Source of the DNA: Hydrangea macrophylla
Taxonomy: Eukaryota > Streptophyta > Magnoliopsida > Cornales > Hydrangeaceae
DNA: 64,000 nucleotides
Direction of reading: 5' to 3'
Assembly: GCA_033977485.1 (NCBI GenBank)
Contig: CM066991.1
Coordinates: 132,327,999-132,391,998, forward strand
The position numbers were made by a program, and so were the translations under genes. The notes beneath the pieces were generated by a model that saw only the letters and a program-made list of their open reading frames with translations, did no database searches and was not told where the DNA came from. This document shows, piece after piece, positions 47,532-60,322 of the stretch (the first letter of the stretch is position 1; every line of letters begins with the position of its first letter).

Positions 47532-48664
47532 CTTTTGATATTTGGAATGTTCGCAAGATTTGTGGAATTGCTAATTTTGTAGCACACAATGTAACTTAAT
47601 GGGCAATGAATTCTTGCATTTTTGGGTTCATTAAGATATTCCTTTGTTTTCAAGGAATGGAATCAAGTGGGATTGTGAGCTTGTGCTTTGACTTTTGTTT
47701 TGGTTATGTATTTCTTTTTCAATTTTAAGCAATTCTACTACTTTTAAGTAGATTTATCAATCACGATCAAAATCATATACAAACACAAGAATATAGCTCA
47801 AAGTTGGAGACAAATTTATCTTCAATATTGTAGAAGAAAAAGATTTGAAGGGTAGTCAAGAGAGATAGATAGAGAGTATGGGTGAGTGGAATTGGTAACC
47901 TAAGGCTTTGCTGTGGACCATTGAAGGGCTTAAAATTGGGTAGGAGTGAGTATGCGTATCCAATTTAAATCCACGTAGAGAGAGAGAGAGGGGTGAGTAG
48001 AATTGGTAATTTGGTACAGATATTCGGGTTAGTGTTTTCTCCCCCATATTTTCAGGCAAAGAAAGTTCGGATAGTTGTCCTGTTATTACAACTTGGCATT
48101 GTGTTAATACAGTCACACATCAATACATGGATGATTTAAAATCTAGTACAACTATTGCAGATATTATTTACATATACACACGCAATATACACATTACCTA
48201 TTTCGGTGACTGACATGTCACGCTTTTTGCACTAAACCACCAACTAAGGGAAAAACTAAAAATATTAGGTCCAAATTCATCAAATCAACAATTTCTAAAA
48301 GAGTACAGATTTGAACACAACTCCACAAATAATTAATATTAGTGAGAGATTGTCATATGAAAAAGTTGATATATTTTTGTTCCTCATACGACAGACAACT
48401 CTGCTATATGACAATCTCCCACTGATGTTAATATAATTTATTTGTAAACTGTTTGTCCTCAAATTTTTACTCTTTCTAAAAATACCATAAATAGGAAAAA
48501 AATTTATATGATACTGATTGCATGTTAGTCAAGTTATTAATTTTTGATAGATAAATTGAACAATGCTACTATGTTTTTTAAATTTTGTTTCCCAAATGTG
48601 CCCATATGTGGTAGTGGGTTCACTTAATTGTAATTAAAAGATGTTGAAGTGATCCCATTAGAGC
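47532..48664. other. Intergenic, no gene seen
   Basis: AT-rich DNA. Imperfect inverted segments near 48340-48420 (GTCATATGA.../...CATACGACAG) could fold but are not assigned. Confidence 0.45.
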
Positions 48665-48811
48665 ATTTTTGCTCACTCAAATTTGATTCACCATTATTCA
48701 CTCGATTTTCAGTGGGTTCATACAGGGGCAAAATGAGAATGAAACGGGCCAAATGTCAACCAATGAAGGCTTACGTGATCAATGGTGAACCAAATTTGAG
48801 TGAGCAAAAAT
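48665..48811. mobile_element. MITE with ~28-bp inverted ends
   Basis: The ends ATTTTTGCTCACTCAAATTTG and, in reverse complement, the same 21 bases continue as GATTCACC versus GGTTCACC. 147 bp. No TSD recognised. A partial relative lies near 12149. Confidence 0.75.
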
Positions 48812-49133
48812 AGTCTTATTATTAAAAGTGTTCCTACTGTCACATGTATTTGAAAAATATTTAGGACACAAAATTTGGTAAACATAACATCACTTATAAA
48901 ATTAATAAGAGTAATAATTCGTGCACATAAAATATGCACATAAAAATTTGTATCATTTATTTCGATGAATCTCATGTATGCAGGTATAGACAACACCAAA
49001 ATAAATGACTCAAATTTGTACATTTGATAGGTTTACCCAATTAATAAAGTACTCTGCACTTGATTTGTTGATTAGATGACATCCCACTACCGGCCGCGAG
49101 ACCACCGTGTGGCGGCCACCAACCAAACACCAC

Positions 49134-49138
<5 letters not shown>

Positions 49139-49177
<39 letters not shown>
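49139..49177. repeat. (CT)n microsatellite
   Basis: About 19 CT units, followed at 49218-49245 by (TA)n and (CA)n runs. It lies in the presumed upstream region of the CAX gene. Confidence 0.95.
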
Positions 49178-49180
<3 letters not shown>

Positions 49181-49259
49181 AAAAAGAAACGAATTATTGT
49201 CCCTCATCTTTCTGTGTCTATATATATATACACACACACACACACCTACTATTTGTATG

Positions 49260-49390
49260 TATAGTGTAGATTCATTAGTTGAGTTCAGCTTGCAATTATC
49301 AGTTGGTTTAAGTGGTTACTATCTGAGACCAAATCCGCCAAATCTCTTCAAAGTAGAAGCATTGTCAGAGATCAGATTAGTTAGTTTAAA
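49260..49390 (+). other. Candidate 5' UTR exon of the CAX gene
   Basis: The CAX coding part begins immediately after a splice acceptor at 52814, so at least one upstream exon must exist. This stretch is less AT-rich, follows a CT-rich promoter-like region, and ends in AAAG|GTAATT at 49390/49391, a plausible donor. It has no in-frame ATG. The choice among possible donors is a guess. Confidence 0.35.
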
Positions 49391-49771
49391 GGTAATTAAA
49401 CTTTGTATCCTCTCTTACAACTTTTTTCTCCTTTGCTTTTTGGGTGTTAATTAAATGTATAGTGTATATATACAAGGTTTGTTATTGATCTTTGAACTGT
49501 AAGGTTCTCTTTAATCCTTGTTTTAATGTGCATTTTTGTTTCTGCTCTGCTGTTTTGAGGTTGCTCGAATTAATTCGCCTTTTTGAGTTTTTTTTTTTTT
49601 TTTGGATTGATCTGATTCATATGCTTTCTGAATATACACGCACATAATTAAGCTTAAAACTCTGCTTGGAATTTGAATGTACATAACAAAATGTAACTCC
49701 AGATGATGAATAAGTTTTGGAGCCACATGTTTTTATTGATTTGGTAATTCAGAGTTGAACATTTCATACTA

Positions 49772-50035
49772 CTACCTCCTTTCTCAAATTGAGAATCCAT
49801 TCCTTTATTATATTTTGGGACTCCGATTTGGAAAGTAAATGTACTTTTAACTACACTTTCCAAGTTTATCCTTTGCTATATAAAACTCTCTCACTTTTGA
49901 TTTGATGTGATGAGTGAAATTTTGATCTTCAAAGAAGGGTAGTTATGGAAAGCTGAAAATTTCCACAACAATCAAAAAGGGTCCTTAAATAGTTTGAATT
50001 CTCAAAAGGGATTCTTAATATGGGGACAGAGGGAG
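49772..50035. mobile_element. Stowaway-type MITE
   Basis: The ends CTACCTCCTTTCTCAAATTG and, in reverse complement, CTCCCTCTGTCCCCATATT are typical Stowaway termini. The dinucleotide TA lies on both sides (49770-49771 and 50036-50037). 264 bp. If the 5' UTR exon is right it lies in intron 1 of CAX. Confidence 0.8.
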
Positions 50036-50223
50036 TATTTTTATCACAAAAATGCTGATGTACTTGTGCAGTTGAAAGTTTAAACTTGTTCAGAAAATCA
50101 GTCTTCCTGATTGATCGCCTTCCACAAAGAAAGTAGATTCTGGAAACCTTCTAAAACTGGTTGATGCAACCTTCTCACATAAACTTATTGATGCAAGCTT
50201 TTATCAGGATTCAACAAATGTAC

Positions 50224-50470
50224 TGTCACGACCCAAGTCTCGCTCAGTAAGATACTGTCCGCTTTGGGCCCAAACCCGCACGGATTTGTTCTTGGGCTAC
50301 TACCCAAAAGGCCTCTTACTAGGGATACTTGAAACCACACATATATAGCACATTACTTTTCCACACCCAGGCAATGTGGGACGAACTTCACATAGTGTGT
50401 AGCCTGCCAGCATTTACTGCAGCCACAAAGGCACCTACAGCAGCCCGCCCATAACACCAGGGTCGTTATA
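50224..50470 (-). repeat. Short solo LTR or TRIM LTR
   Basis: On the minus strand it starts TATAACGACCC and ends GGGTCGTGACA. Flanks TGTAC (50219-50223) and TGTAT (50471-50475) are a TSD with one mismatch. 247 bp, with GGGCCCAAACCCGC and CAATGTGGGAC inside. No coding sequence. Confidence 0.65.
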
Positions 50471-50587
50471 TGTATGTAACCTACTAGGTAGTTGAAGAAT
50501 TGAAGTAAGTGGTTAGGAATACAAGGGCCGTTAAGCTCTGGAATTTATTTTGAAAAGGCTTGCACTCGTTCGTAGAAAGTTTGAAAT

Positions 50588-50753
50588 ATATATTGGGTTT
50601 TATTATAAGGTTCTTAAAGTGGATATAAACAAGGGGTACAGTGTGGGTTTCAATGTTTGGTGTGGGGTTCAGTGTTTGTCTTCCTTGTTTATTTCCACTT
50701 TTGGAACCTTAACATCTGCCCTAAGGGCACATGTTAACAAAACCCATATATAT
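50588..50753. repeat. Foldback repeat
   Basis: 28-nt arms at 50608-50635 and 50683-50710 pair at 25 positions (AAGGTT...AAACAAGG). Outer stretches (ATATATTGGGTTTT and AAAACCCATATATAT) pair as well, with an extra palindromic TGCCCTAAGGGCA on the right side. Probably a MITE. Confidence 0.65.
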
Positions 50754-51201
50754 TTTGTGCATTGTGAAACATTGAAAAAACAGGATTAGAGGTCAGGCCT
50801 GTATTAGAATTTGGTGGCTTCTGAATTTTATGGGTCAGCCAGTATCCTTTTTGATCATTTGAGATGATTATTAATTTGATTTGTCAAAAAGAAATCCGCA
50901 TGTTGTTGCTTGGTTTCAAACATGCGTAGATATTATTTCAACCAAAGCAAAACAACGACAATGGGAGAACAAAAGTAGTAAGCGCTCTGGTAATTGCCGT
51001 TTGGGAGTTACTATGAGATTACAACTTGCATCAATATACAAACACGTGAAAGTAATCATAGAAGAATAAGTGGAAGCATTTTTTATATCTAAATGGAGTT
51101 TAAGTTATGAAGTTCTTATTAGGGCAATGTGGTAAAATTCAGAAGGATAAAAATTTGTGTTGACTAGTTTTGAGAGATATTAATGCGGGTGTTTTGGTAA
51201 C

Positions 51202-51320
51202 TGTTGAAGTAAATTGTCCCACATTGGTTGGAGATGGGATTGGTCATCACTAAATATAATGTTGGGCCTCTCCACCTATTAGCTTAAGCTTTTAGGTTGG
51301 ATAAAGAGTTTCTAGTAACA
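51202..51320 (+). repeat. LTR-like fragment
   Basis: TGTTGAAGTAAATTGTCCCA ... TTTCTAGTAACA, about 119 bp, with GGGCCTCTCCACC and CTTAAGCTTTTAGGTTGG, phrases common in small copia-type LTRs. TSD not found. Confidence 0.45.
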
Positions 51321-52814
51321 TTTGGAGTAATTGAAGAGTGGCAATTATAAGTTATAACTATCAAATCGAAAAGAATATGAAGTTTTAACTGTTGTTGGAA
51401 GGGTGCAAAGACAGGATGTGAGCGGTCATCTTTCCAAAATCATAATACATGGCCATAGTTCAGAATGCTCAGGTAATATTGGAGATTTGAGAAAATGAGA
51501 TATTACATAAGTGATATACCATAGATTGGAAAACTTAACTCGTCCAAAAATTATTAAGAAAAGTAAAGATTTTTTTACAGCCCATCTGAAGGCATATGAT
51601 TCATGGTTCTGGAATGTTGAGGTGGAGAGAGCGTGTTTTCATGCCAAATGGGACCTGTTTATGCATTTACTTAATGTTCGTCTTTGTCTAATGTGGGAAA
51701 TTAAGACCATTAGTTACTTTCATCTGATACTTGCTTTACATTTTCTTTTCAAGCATATATTCCAAATCTGTTTGTTAATGTTTAGGTGCTAACGTATATC
51801 ATAAATGATTCACTTGGGTGTAGGTAATTGGGGGTATCACTGGAGGGTTTGGTTTAATACTGTTTGGTAATGGAAACGTAGAAGATGGGGTGAGGTAATT
51901 TACATGAAAGAGATACTGGAAAGGAGGAAGGCAGAAGGATGGCTCTTGGAAATAAGAAAAGTTGTTTTTTCCTGGTTAAATTATCATCTCATCAGTAGTC
52001 TGGTTATTGGAAAATATCCGTTTCTTTTTCTCCTCTAACTGGCATTTTTCCCCACTTGAGTATCTTTCGATGTCCTTGACATTGACTGAGCAAAAATTTC
52101 AATTGAAAAACAGGCTTCTTTCGATGATATGAAACTATTGCAGATTAGAAGGGAAAAACTTTGCAAAATATCTGGCCGATAGGGTTATTTGTTGAAACTT
52201 GGATGATGATCCTATATCGAATGTGACATGGAACTGTTTCTATACACAAATTAAAACTTGTGGTCTCAAATATGTTGTGTGAATGAATTGAAATTTTATT
52301 TCCATGTAACAGCAAATATTCACTTATCTGTTTTGCATTCTCAACTTGCATTTCTTATGCTGCTTACATGCGTGAATATGGGGAAAAAAGGAATGGTGAA
52401 CATGAAATTTGGTGTTACTAAAAGTTGCTTACCGCCAAAATTAAACACATTACTCTGACACAATTTTTTGGGCAGTCATTTGATTTATTCATCTTTTCGT
52501 ATAATGAGTGCAGTTCTTCTAGAAACACTAAATTATTTTTTATGGAAATAAGGTCAATTGACTGTATCTAATTTTGAAATTATCATCTGTCGCTGTGGCG
52601 ACCTCTCTATGTGAGTGATCAAATATTATCAGTTGATTCAATTAATCAATGTTAATAAATCCATTCTGTTCAAGCGAGTAACTTAATCCATGGTAGAGTC
52701 CCTAATCGTTTGAACTTTGAAGAATTGGATTAGAAGGTGTCAAAGCTCTGTTGTCAGCTTCAATTGGTTTATAAGACTACTTTAGTTGATTAATGTAATT
52801 ATCTATCTGTGCAG
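51321..52814. other. Presumed intron 1 of CAX, no other gene seen
   Basis: Ends with the acceptor ATCTATCTGTGCAG at 52801-52814. ORFs of up to 93 codons here show no recognisable protein. Confidence 0.5.
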
Positions 52815-53444
52815 ATGATACCTGTAGAAGCGAAGATAGACCTTGAATCTGATGAGGAGATCCCTTTTAGTTCATCACAAGCAACAAATAAAGTGCATTC
52901 TTTCGATTCTGAGACATTTCACATTGGGGCACATGCAAATTTGTCCAGCTCATGGGTATTTAAACAGATGTGGAGGAGATCTTTCAGGAGTATTTACATT
53001 GTCTTAATTAATGCAAAGATTAACATATTGCTACCTTTTGGGCCTTTGGCGATTTTGCTGCACTATTTTACTGGAAAGCATGTGAGTACAGATCTCTCAG
53101 TCATCATTTTCTCATTTGTGTCTGTCTATCAGCAATGGATTTGTGAAGGAAACTGTGGAAGAGATGAGTTCCATAATTTAGGATGTGTTTGGTATGACAA
53201 CTTCGAAATGAACTCTCACCAATTGTAATCACACCATCCTCTTCATAATAATGTCAACTTATTTTAAAGATGCATTGCAAGTACAAAATTTAGTTTTTTG
53301 TCAAAATCAAGTCATACTTGCTTTTGCTTTTAAGTAGGAGATAGTGTCCAGCACGTGAGGACATGAGTTGGGGTTTGACAGAACCCCATGTCCCTTAACT
53401 TCTATAGCAAAAACTACCCCTCAATAATGTTTTCATATCCAACT

Positions 53445-53523
<79 letters not shown>

Positions 53524-56500
53524 ATATATATATTTGTATCAATATGTATATAAATTGTTAGTGTACTACAAAAAGCCACATTCATCCAAAAAAAAAAGCA
53601 TTATCTTTCCATTCCTTTGGAGCAGATGAGTACTATAATTATTCTTTGCATTCCTTGGACTTTCCTTTTGGAGAATAGAATGAGGACCTTGGGAGTTGAT
53701 GTATAACTATGTGGTAACATCAAATCTCAGAACTTCTTTCGTGCTCCAGGTATTCACAGTACCTTTCCTTCCTTGATAGCCGCTTATTTCATTGTAGGGA
53801 TGGGTCTTTTTCTTCAGTCTATTGGGCATTACACCTTTAGCAGAGCGGCTGGGTTACACAACTGAGTAAGTATTCACTTTTCAGGTTAAAATTGGTCATA
53901 CCATTTGTGCAGTTAAGCCCCTCCTTTCTTTTTGATATACTAATATACGTGTTCACCTGCCACTCTGCTGCAGACAGCTTGCTTTCTATACTGGGTCCAC
54001 AGGTATATATACTATTTCTACTGTAAAAAGCTTTAGTGACATTGAAAGTGGATATTCTGGACAAAGAGTGTTGATACTGTTTGTATATATGGTTCATCTC
54101 CAGTTGGGGGCCTTCTAAATGCTACATTTGGCAATGCAACGGAAATGATAATTTCACTGTATGCTTTAAAGAGTGGGATGATTAGGGTTGTTCAGCAATC
54201 ATTATTGGGCTCCATCTTGTCCAATATGCTATTAGTGCTTGGATGTGCTTTCTTCACTGGTGGGATTGTAAACCACCAGAAAGTTCAGAAATTCCATAAG
54301 GTAGTTCGTTATAATCTAACTGAATGCCTTTTGTATGAAATGCTCTATGAAGCGAGTTGATTCACATTCTCATCATCATGATGCCTTACAGTACACACTA
54401 AAATTGGATTACGCATAAACACCCCCCGAAAAAATAAAAACAAGTAAATAAAGAAATAAAATAACTAAAAATCTAAATTTGATGATCTGTTTCTAAACAG
54501 GAAGGTGCCATGGTGAATTCAGGATTGTTGTTGATGGCTGTTATGGGCATATTATTACCAGCAGTGCTTCACTTCACACACACAGAAGTGCATGCTGGGA
54601 AGTCGGAGCTCTCTCTTTCAAGATTTAGCAGCTGTATAATGCTGGTGGCTTATGCAAGCTACCTTTTCTTCCAGCTTAAGATTCAACCAAATCTTTATTG
54701 TCCTGTCGCAGAGGTAAGTTCTTTTTGCGTAATTTGTCCTACAGTCTGAATGCAATTGTATTTTCATATAAAAAGCATGGCTTGGTTCATGGTTTTAGCT
54801 GTTGGAATCTAATGACAGGTACACCACTTCTATATAACTAGATGCACATCCAGTATAGAATGTTCCATAGGCTGATCTATGGTCTTGCAGCTTAAAATGC
54901 TTCACCACCATACATTTTCAAGATCTTTTGTGGATTTTTTGGCAGTTGGAATGCCTTCATTGTTGAGCATGTTACTCGTCCTAATATTCTCCGTACTTAT
55001 TGCAGGAGAGGGATAGTAATTCTGAAGATTCTGATGAAGAAGAGACTCCTGAGATAACTCACTGGGAAGCAATTGGATGGCTTTTTGTTTTGACTCTGTG
55101 GGTGTCTATACTCTCTGCATACCTTGTTGATGCTATACAGGTAAATGCTTGATATGATTTTCGAATTTTTTAAAACCAATTTACGCGCACATTTTTTCAT
55201 TTTTTAAAATGGAAATTGCTCTACTTCTTGAACTCTCAGAAATCTTATGGCCCACAGCTCCCTTTCTTTGTAATCACTGGTTCATTCTGGATTACAGAAA
55301 TTATATTGACAGCAGCCATGAGAAAATTCATTTTTGCTCACCATTTGACATTTTGACAATAGTTGAAGACAACTGCAAATGGCTCCATTGATTCTGCATT
55401 AATCCCTGCTGAATTGGTAAAAAAAGTTCTTGACCGTTATGTTTTAACCTTTGGTACTGAGTTCCCCTTCCTACCATTGTTTTTAAGAAACTGGTTTTGT
55501 TTCCAAAATTCATATTCCTGATGATATCGGTACTCTGTTGATTTTGTGAAAAAATGCAATCCACATTTGTTGCAGACGGGTAGGAAATGGGCCAAACGGC
55601 TTGCAAAAGTTTTTAAATTGTGAACCCATACATTACATTATTGATTTCAAAAATCAAGGTACGATATGATCTTCCCAATCCAAATAGAACTAGTTTAACT
55701 GATTATCAGAAGAAAGATTCAGTGAAGTGGCTAGGAAGATTAGCATTACTGAACACACTGCTAGTGAATGTGTTTGATTAGAACATATACTAAGGGTGTG
55801 TTTGGTAACCCAATTAAGTGGTGAAAATGAAATTTTCAGCACTTATTTATTTTCAATGCGTTGATAACATACCACTTAATTAAAAAACTAACCAAAAACC
55901 TGCTGAAAACTTTAAGTGGAAAATTTCTACGGAAAATAATCATTGAATGCATCCCATTGCAGTACTTGAAACATTGTTTTCAGTATTGCATATTCAATCG
56001 CTTAAAAATTTCAGTACTTAAAATTTAGCCCTTAATTTTCAGTATGGTCAAATGGACCCTAAGTCTATATACGATGCAGGGAATCTTTACATGGGAGTAT
56101 CAAAATCTGGAAAAGAAAAATAATAAAGTTAAAATTAGTAATTTGAATGCAGAGGTGTTAGACCATTCTTTAATCATGAAAGTTCCCTGGAACACAATTT
56201 TGTGAATGTGAAGGTTTTAGAAAAAGGTGGTTGTCTTGGCTATTTATCAGACCATTCTTTGACTCCTTGAGCTCTGTGTTAAGTCCGTTCAGCCTTAAAT
56301 TGCATGTAAACTGATACAGCCCTAGTTAACCCATCTAATCTGGCTCCAGACAACGTCTGCTTAATGTGCATTGCCCACTACCGAACAGTTGCATTGGCTA
56401 CGGGGAAAGATATTTCTCTGTAATTTTGAATTCAGAGACATTTCTTCAGATATGTAGTCGTCAAGCTTTCTTCATATAAATATACACTTCAGAGGGAAGG

Positions 56501-59500
56501 TGAGATTTACATGAACAGTTAATAGTCTAATCGGTTTGGTGGTGTCTTTACAGGGTGCATCTGTCTCGTGGAACATGCCAGTGTCATTTATTAGTGTCAT
56601 CCTGCTACCAATTGTTGGGAATGCTGCAGAACATGCTAGCGCAATCATGTTTGCTGCGAAGGACAAGCTTGTGAGTGCTTGATAATCGTAACTTTCCGAT
56701 TCTTGCTTGGTTTGATTGTATTAATTTACCTGTTCTCTTCTACAGGACATCACAATTGGAGTTGCAATTGGATCATCTACACAGATATCAATGTTTGTGG
56801 TAAGGCCTGGAAATAAAATTTTGTTATTGATGATAATTTCTTAAGCTTTCAAAGCGTTTCTGGCAGTTGTTCCAAAAATGCATTTTGGTAGGGGAAAAAC
56901 ACATGTTGCTACCTGCATTTGCTTCGCTTTTTCTTTCCTATTTTGTGCTTGATTTAGTGTTATGTGGGCAGGTATATAACTGAGTGATTGAAGCCATGGT
57001 TGTTAGAATCCGTCGTCCACGTGTCGATTCATAAGAGTCGATTTAAGTTTTGAGTTTCTAACATTTTGAGCCTTGAGATTGCATGAAACTTGCGTTATAT
57101 TGTAATTTTGTTCATTTTAAGCATTGTGCATCTTGTTTTTATTTGTATAATATATACACTGATACACATGTATTGCTATTTTTTTTTTAGAAAAGGTGAA
57201 TCTTCGATTCGTGGTTTGATACAACTCAAAGATTCATAATTTTGGCAAACCAATACTCGAATCAGTTCACAGTTTTACCTATTGAAACACCTCTATTATG
57301 GTGGACATTAATGTTTCTGCATTTTGTTTCTGAAACTCACGATTTATAATTTGGCAAACCGATTTCCTATTCAGTTCACAGGTTGACAACGACAATTGAA
57401 ACCACCTCTACTATGGTATGCAGCAATTTTTCTGCATTTTGTTTATGAAACTGACATTCATAATTTCGGCAAACGGAATATCGATTCAGTTGACAAAGAC
57501 AATTGAAACCACTTCTATGATAGTGAACACAATGTTTCTGCATTTTGTTTAAAATTGGTGGGCTTATGACTTTCTTGTTGTTGACCAATGCAGATTCCCT
57601 TCTGTGTGGTTGTTGGTTGGTTCATGGGACGGCCAATGGACTTGAATTTCCAACTCTTTGAGACCACTACACTCTTTATCACAGTGTTAGTGGTGGCATT
57701 TATGCTACAGGTTTGTTATAGATTTATCTACTCACATAGAGGGCCATGTACTATTTAATACATCAAATGGAACTTGTATACTGCATATTCCACAACTGGT
57801 TTTTTTTTTTTTTTTTTTCTGTGTTGCGAAAGTTTTTTATTTTTAGTGTCATGACAACTTTTTCTAGGCAAAAGATCCTGATGGATATAGCCTATAGGAT
57901 TTACTTCAGATTTTCTTTCCCCTGAATTTTCCTGGGAAATTTAGGAGACGTCACTATTCTTATCGTGCATCAAATGTTAATTCTCAGAGCCTGATTTTTT
58001 GGGGTTAACAATCACTTTTAGTGATTGTCTAAAAAACTTGGACCAAAAATCTGATCATTTTAAAGCTAAAAACTTTTAAAAAAATCTCCAGTTTTTAGTT
58101 ATTCAAAAATCTTTTACTCCAAAATCTGATTATATTAAAAGCTATGGAGGGTTTTACAATCATTTATTCATTGCTGCAGGATGGAACATCAAACTATTTC
58201 AAAGGTCTGATGCTTATTCTATGCTACTTCATTGTTGCTGCCAGTTTCTTTGTACATGTTGACCCTCCTTCAAATGGTGAGCCGAGTGAACTTAATTTTT
58301 AATTTTTTGCATGTTGAAGTGGGTTTGATTTTAACAATTTATTTACTCTTTTTTTTTTGGTGTGTGTAGTTTCTTTAGTCTTAGAAGGTCACAGTTTGAA
58401 GAGTTGTTTCACTATTTCCGTCGCATGTATTGTTTTTTGTGTCAAGATGGGTGAAATGAAGTCAGAGCGAAAACTAGATCGAAAGAACCTCCATGGATAA
58501 TTAGCAGAATTTAGCAAAAATAAAAATAAAAATTAGCAGAAGATTGGAACATGAGAAACTAAGCACCAGTTTCTCTGACAGCCAAAATTACTTACACCTA
58601 AGCTATAAATTGTCCAAAAATAGGGGGTGTAATGACATGAGAAACAAGGCAAGGAATGACTACATGGGAAGGTTACCCAAATAAAGCAGAGATAATTGCA
58701 AAATGTAAATCATCCCTTAGAAGCAGGAACCTTCTAAAGAGGTCACACTCCCACCTTAGACTCTCTATTCCGCGATTCTTACTTAGAAGCTTGACGTAAC
58801 CTTGCTCCCACCCACTCCCTCACAACCAAGTCTCAAAATAGCTTATAAATTGATTCAAGTTCTTATCTTACTCAAACATATTATTGAAGAAATATATTTA
58901 TGTACATTTTGGTTAAAGGATTTCAAAAACAAAGTTTGCGATCTAAATAATCTTATTTCAATCCAAATTGTTTTTCACTAATTAAATGCAGAATATATCT
59001 ATCTAAAATAATTGGACGCTCCCAACTTTTTAACTTCTTAAAGTTCAACGCTTCCACACTACTACCCTCGCTCCCGAACTGGCTCTATAACAGCTCTCAA
59101 GATTTAAAGCATGGTTACAAATGTTATCCTAAGCATTATACTGGAATATAAAATAGTTTCATCAATTTCTAGCAGTAGGAGTGCGTACATTAGCTGTAGC
59201 TTGACCGCATCTTTTCTGTAATGTTTCAGAACTCTCGAGGCTTGTTTGGCACTAGGCATTGTTATTTCTGTCTCAAGGCTCTGCCTGGATTACTTTTCCT
59301 AGAAGAAAAATAATTGTCTATAGTTCTTTCATTTTCACTTGGAATGTCGTTTTGATGGTTAATGTCATTCTATTAACTTTCTGACCTGCAACATAATCAT
59401 TCAAGCGCAGTCGTCCCATGAATTAGATTGAACCCGAAATAAGGGAAATGTTTATCTTGGCAATGAAATTTTTGTGGTACTTGTTCTGATGCAGATGACA

Positions 59501-59505
59501 ACTAG
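52815..59505 (+). CDS. CAX: Vacuolar cation/H+ exchanger, CAX2/CAX5 type (11 coding exons)
   Basis: Tonoplast antiporter that loads Ca2+ (and in this subgroup Mn2+ or other metals) into the vacuole against protons. Predicted 434 aa. Coding exons: 52815-53081, 53798-53865, 53974-54002, 54104-54300, 54501-54713, 55006-55140, 56554-56670, 56746-56799, 57594-57710, 58180-58276, 59495-59505. All have GT-AG borders and phases agree. Features: an N-terminal ~60-residue regulatory-like tail, [27 protein letters not shown], the first alpha repeat [16 protein letters not shown]...[12 protein letters not shown], an acidic loop ([10 protein letters not shown]), and the second alpha repeat [19 protein letters not shown]...[10 protein letters not shown]. 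The end ...VDPPSNDDN relies on an 11-nt last coding exon; without that splice it would end NGEPSELNF. No defect is seen, so the gene is probably functional. Confidence 0.95.
53451..53523. repeat. Long (CT)n microsatellite in CAX intron
   Basis: About 73 bp of almost pure CT with one CC interruption near 53508, followed by (TA)n, inside the intron between the first two coding exons. Confidence 0.95.
55791..56062. mobile_element. Probable hAT-type MITE in CAX intron
   Basis: Lies in the 1413-bp intron 55141-56553. The left end TAAGGGTGTGTTTGGTAAC and right end TTAGGGTCCATTTGACC (reverse complement) are imperfect inverted repeats, with AAGTGGTGAAAATG-type inner repeats. TSD not clear. Confidence 0.5.
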
Positions 59506-60106
59506 TTATTGCGGGATGCTGATGGGCATGAATTTGACCCAGAAATAGTTTCAGTTCTGGCACTGAAAATGCACAGCAGTTGGTATACCTACAGCTATTT
59601 ATGCATTCATTATGTTGTATTTTGATTCCTAAATAGTTATGTGTCCTCCCAGCAAATACGAAGGCTGAAGATGATTGATCTTTTGGAACACTAAAAGCTT
59701 GGAGAAAAGAGATCAAGGGATCGAGTTTGAGAGCAAGCCGCTTAAGGCAAATATGCCAAAGTTTAGGTTTGTCTCTACTCGGCTCCTCCCAACACTTTGC
59801 ACAAGTGTAAAAACAACTCCGCAATGGCCTTTTTTGTTTTTTGTTTTTTTATTTATTTATTTTTTTTTTTGGGCGGGGGGTGGGTTTGCTGGGGTTGGGG
59901 TAGGGAATTGTTCTTCTGTCTTTGGCCAAGTAGAAGGAAATAGGTTATGATTTAGTTCCCAAATGGAACTGTAGCATGTAAACTTTATGATTCTCAATCG
60001 TTCTTCTATGATAGTCACCTGTAAAATAATTTCCAAGGTATCAGTCTTTTGTAAGCTTGTTTATGTTAGAGCTCTTCGAAATGCTTAAAATAGGATCTGG
60101 TTCTCT
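59506..60106 (+). other. CAX 3' UTR and downstream DNA
   Basis: Follows the TAG at 59503-59505. The polyadenylation site was not determined. Holds a T-rich run (59828-59870) and the G-rich block at 59871-59905. Confidence 0.5.
59871..59905 (+). other. G-rich tract, potential G-quadruplex
   Basis: Seven or more runs of three or more G within 35 nt on the plus strand (GGGCGGGGGGTGGG...GGGGTTGGGGTAGGG), in or just after the CAX 3' UTR. Confidence 0.7.
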
Positions 60107-60219
60107 TGTAAGGCCCAACCCATTCAACTCCTTAAAACCCAGTTATTAAGGAGAGGGGAACTAAAGCCTTATAAACCGCACAGAGGGGGCATAAATGGGC
60201 GATGTGGGACATTTCAACA
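60107..60219 (-). repeat. TRIM 3' LTR
   Basis: Left copy, lying next to the polypurine tract at 60220-60227. Confidence 0.88.
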
Positions 60220-60322
60220 CACCCCCTGAACCACAGGAGCCGGACACTCGGCATACCTTGGACTACAGCAGCCGGACACTCGGCACGCCGGAAGATAAGC
60301 CCAACCTTGCTCTGATACCATT

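Noticed and set aside
51511..51792. 93-codon ORF in the presumed CAX intron 1
   Set aside because: No similarity that I recognise and no splice-consistent link to the CAX frame.
54997..55606. ORFs of 60-92 codons in CAX introns
   Set aside because: Intronic or antisense; disagree with the splice-consistent CAX model.
59423..59824. 133-codon minus-strand ORF over the end of CAX
   Set aside because: Antisense to the CAX last exon and 3' UTR, no domain.
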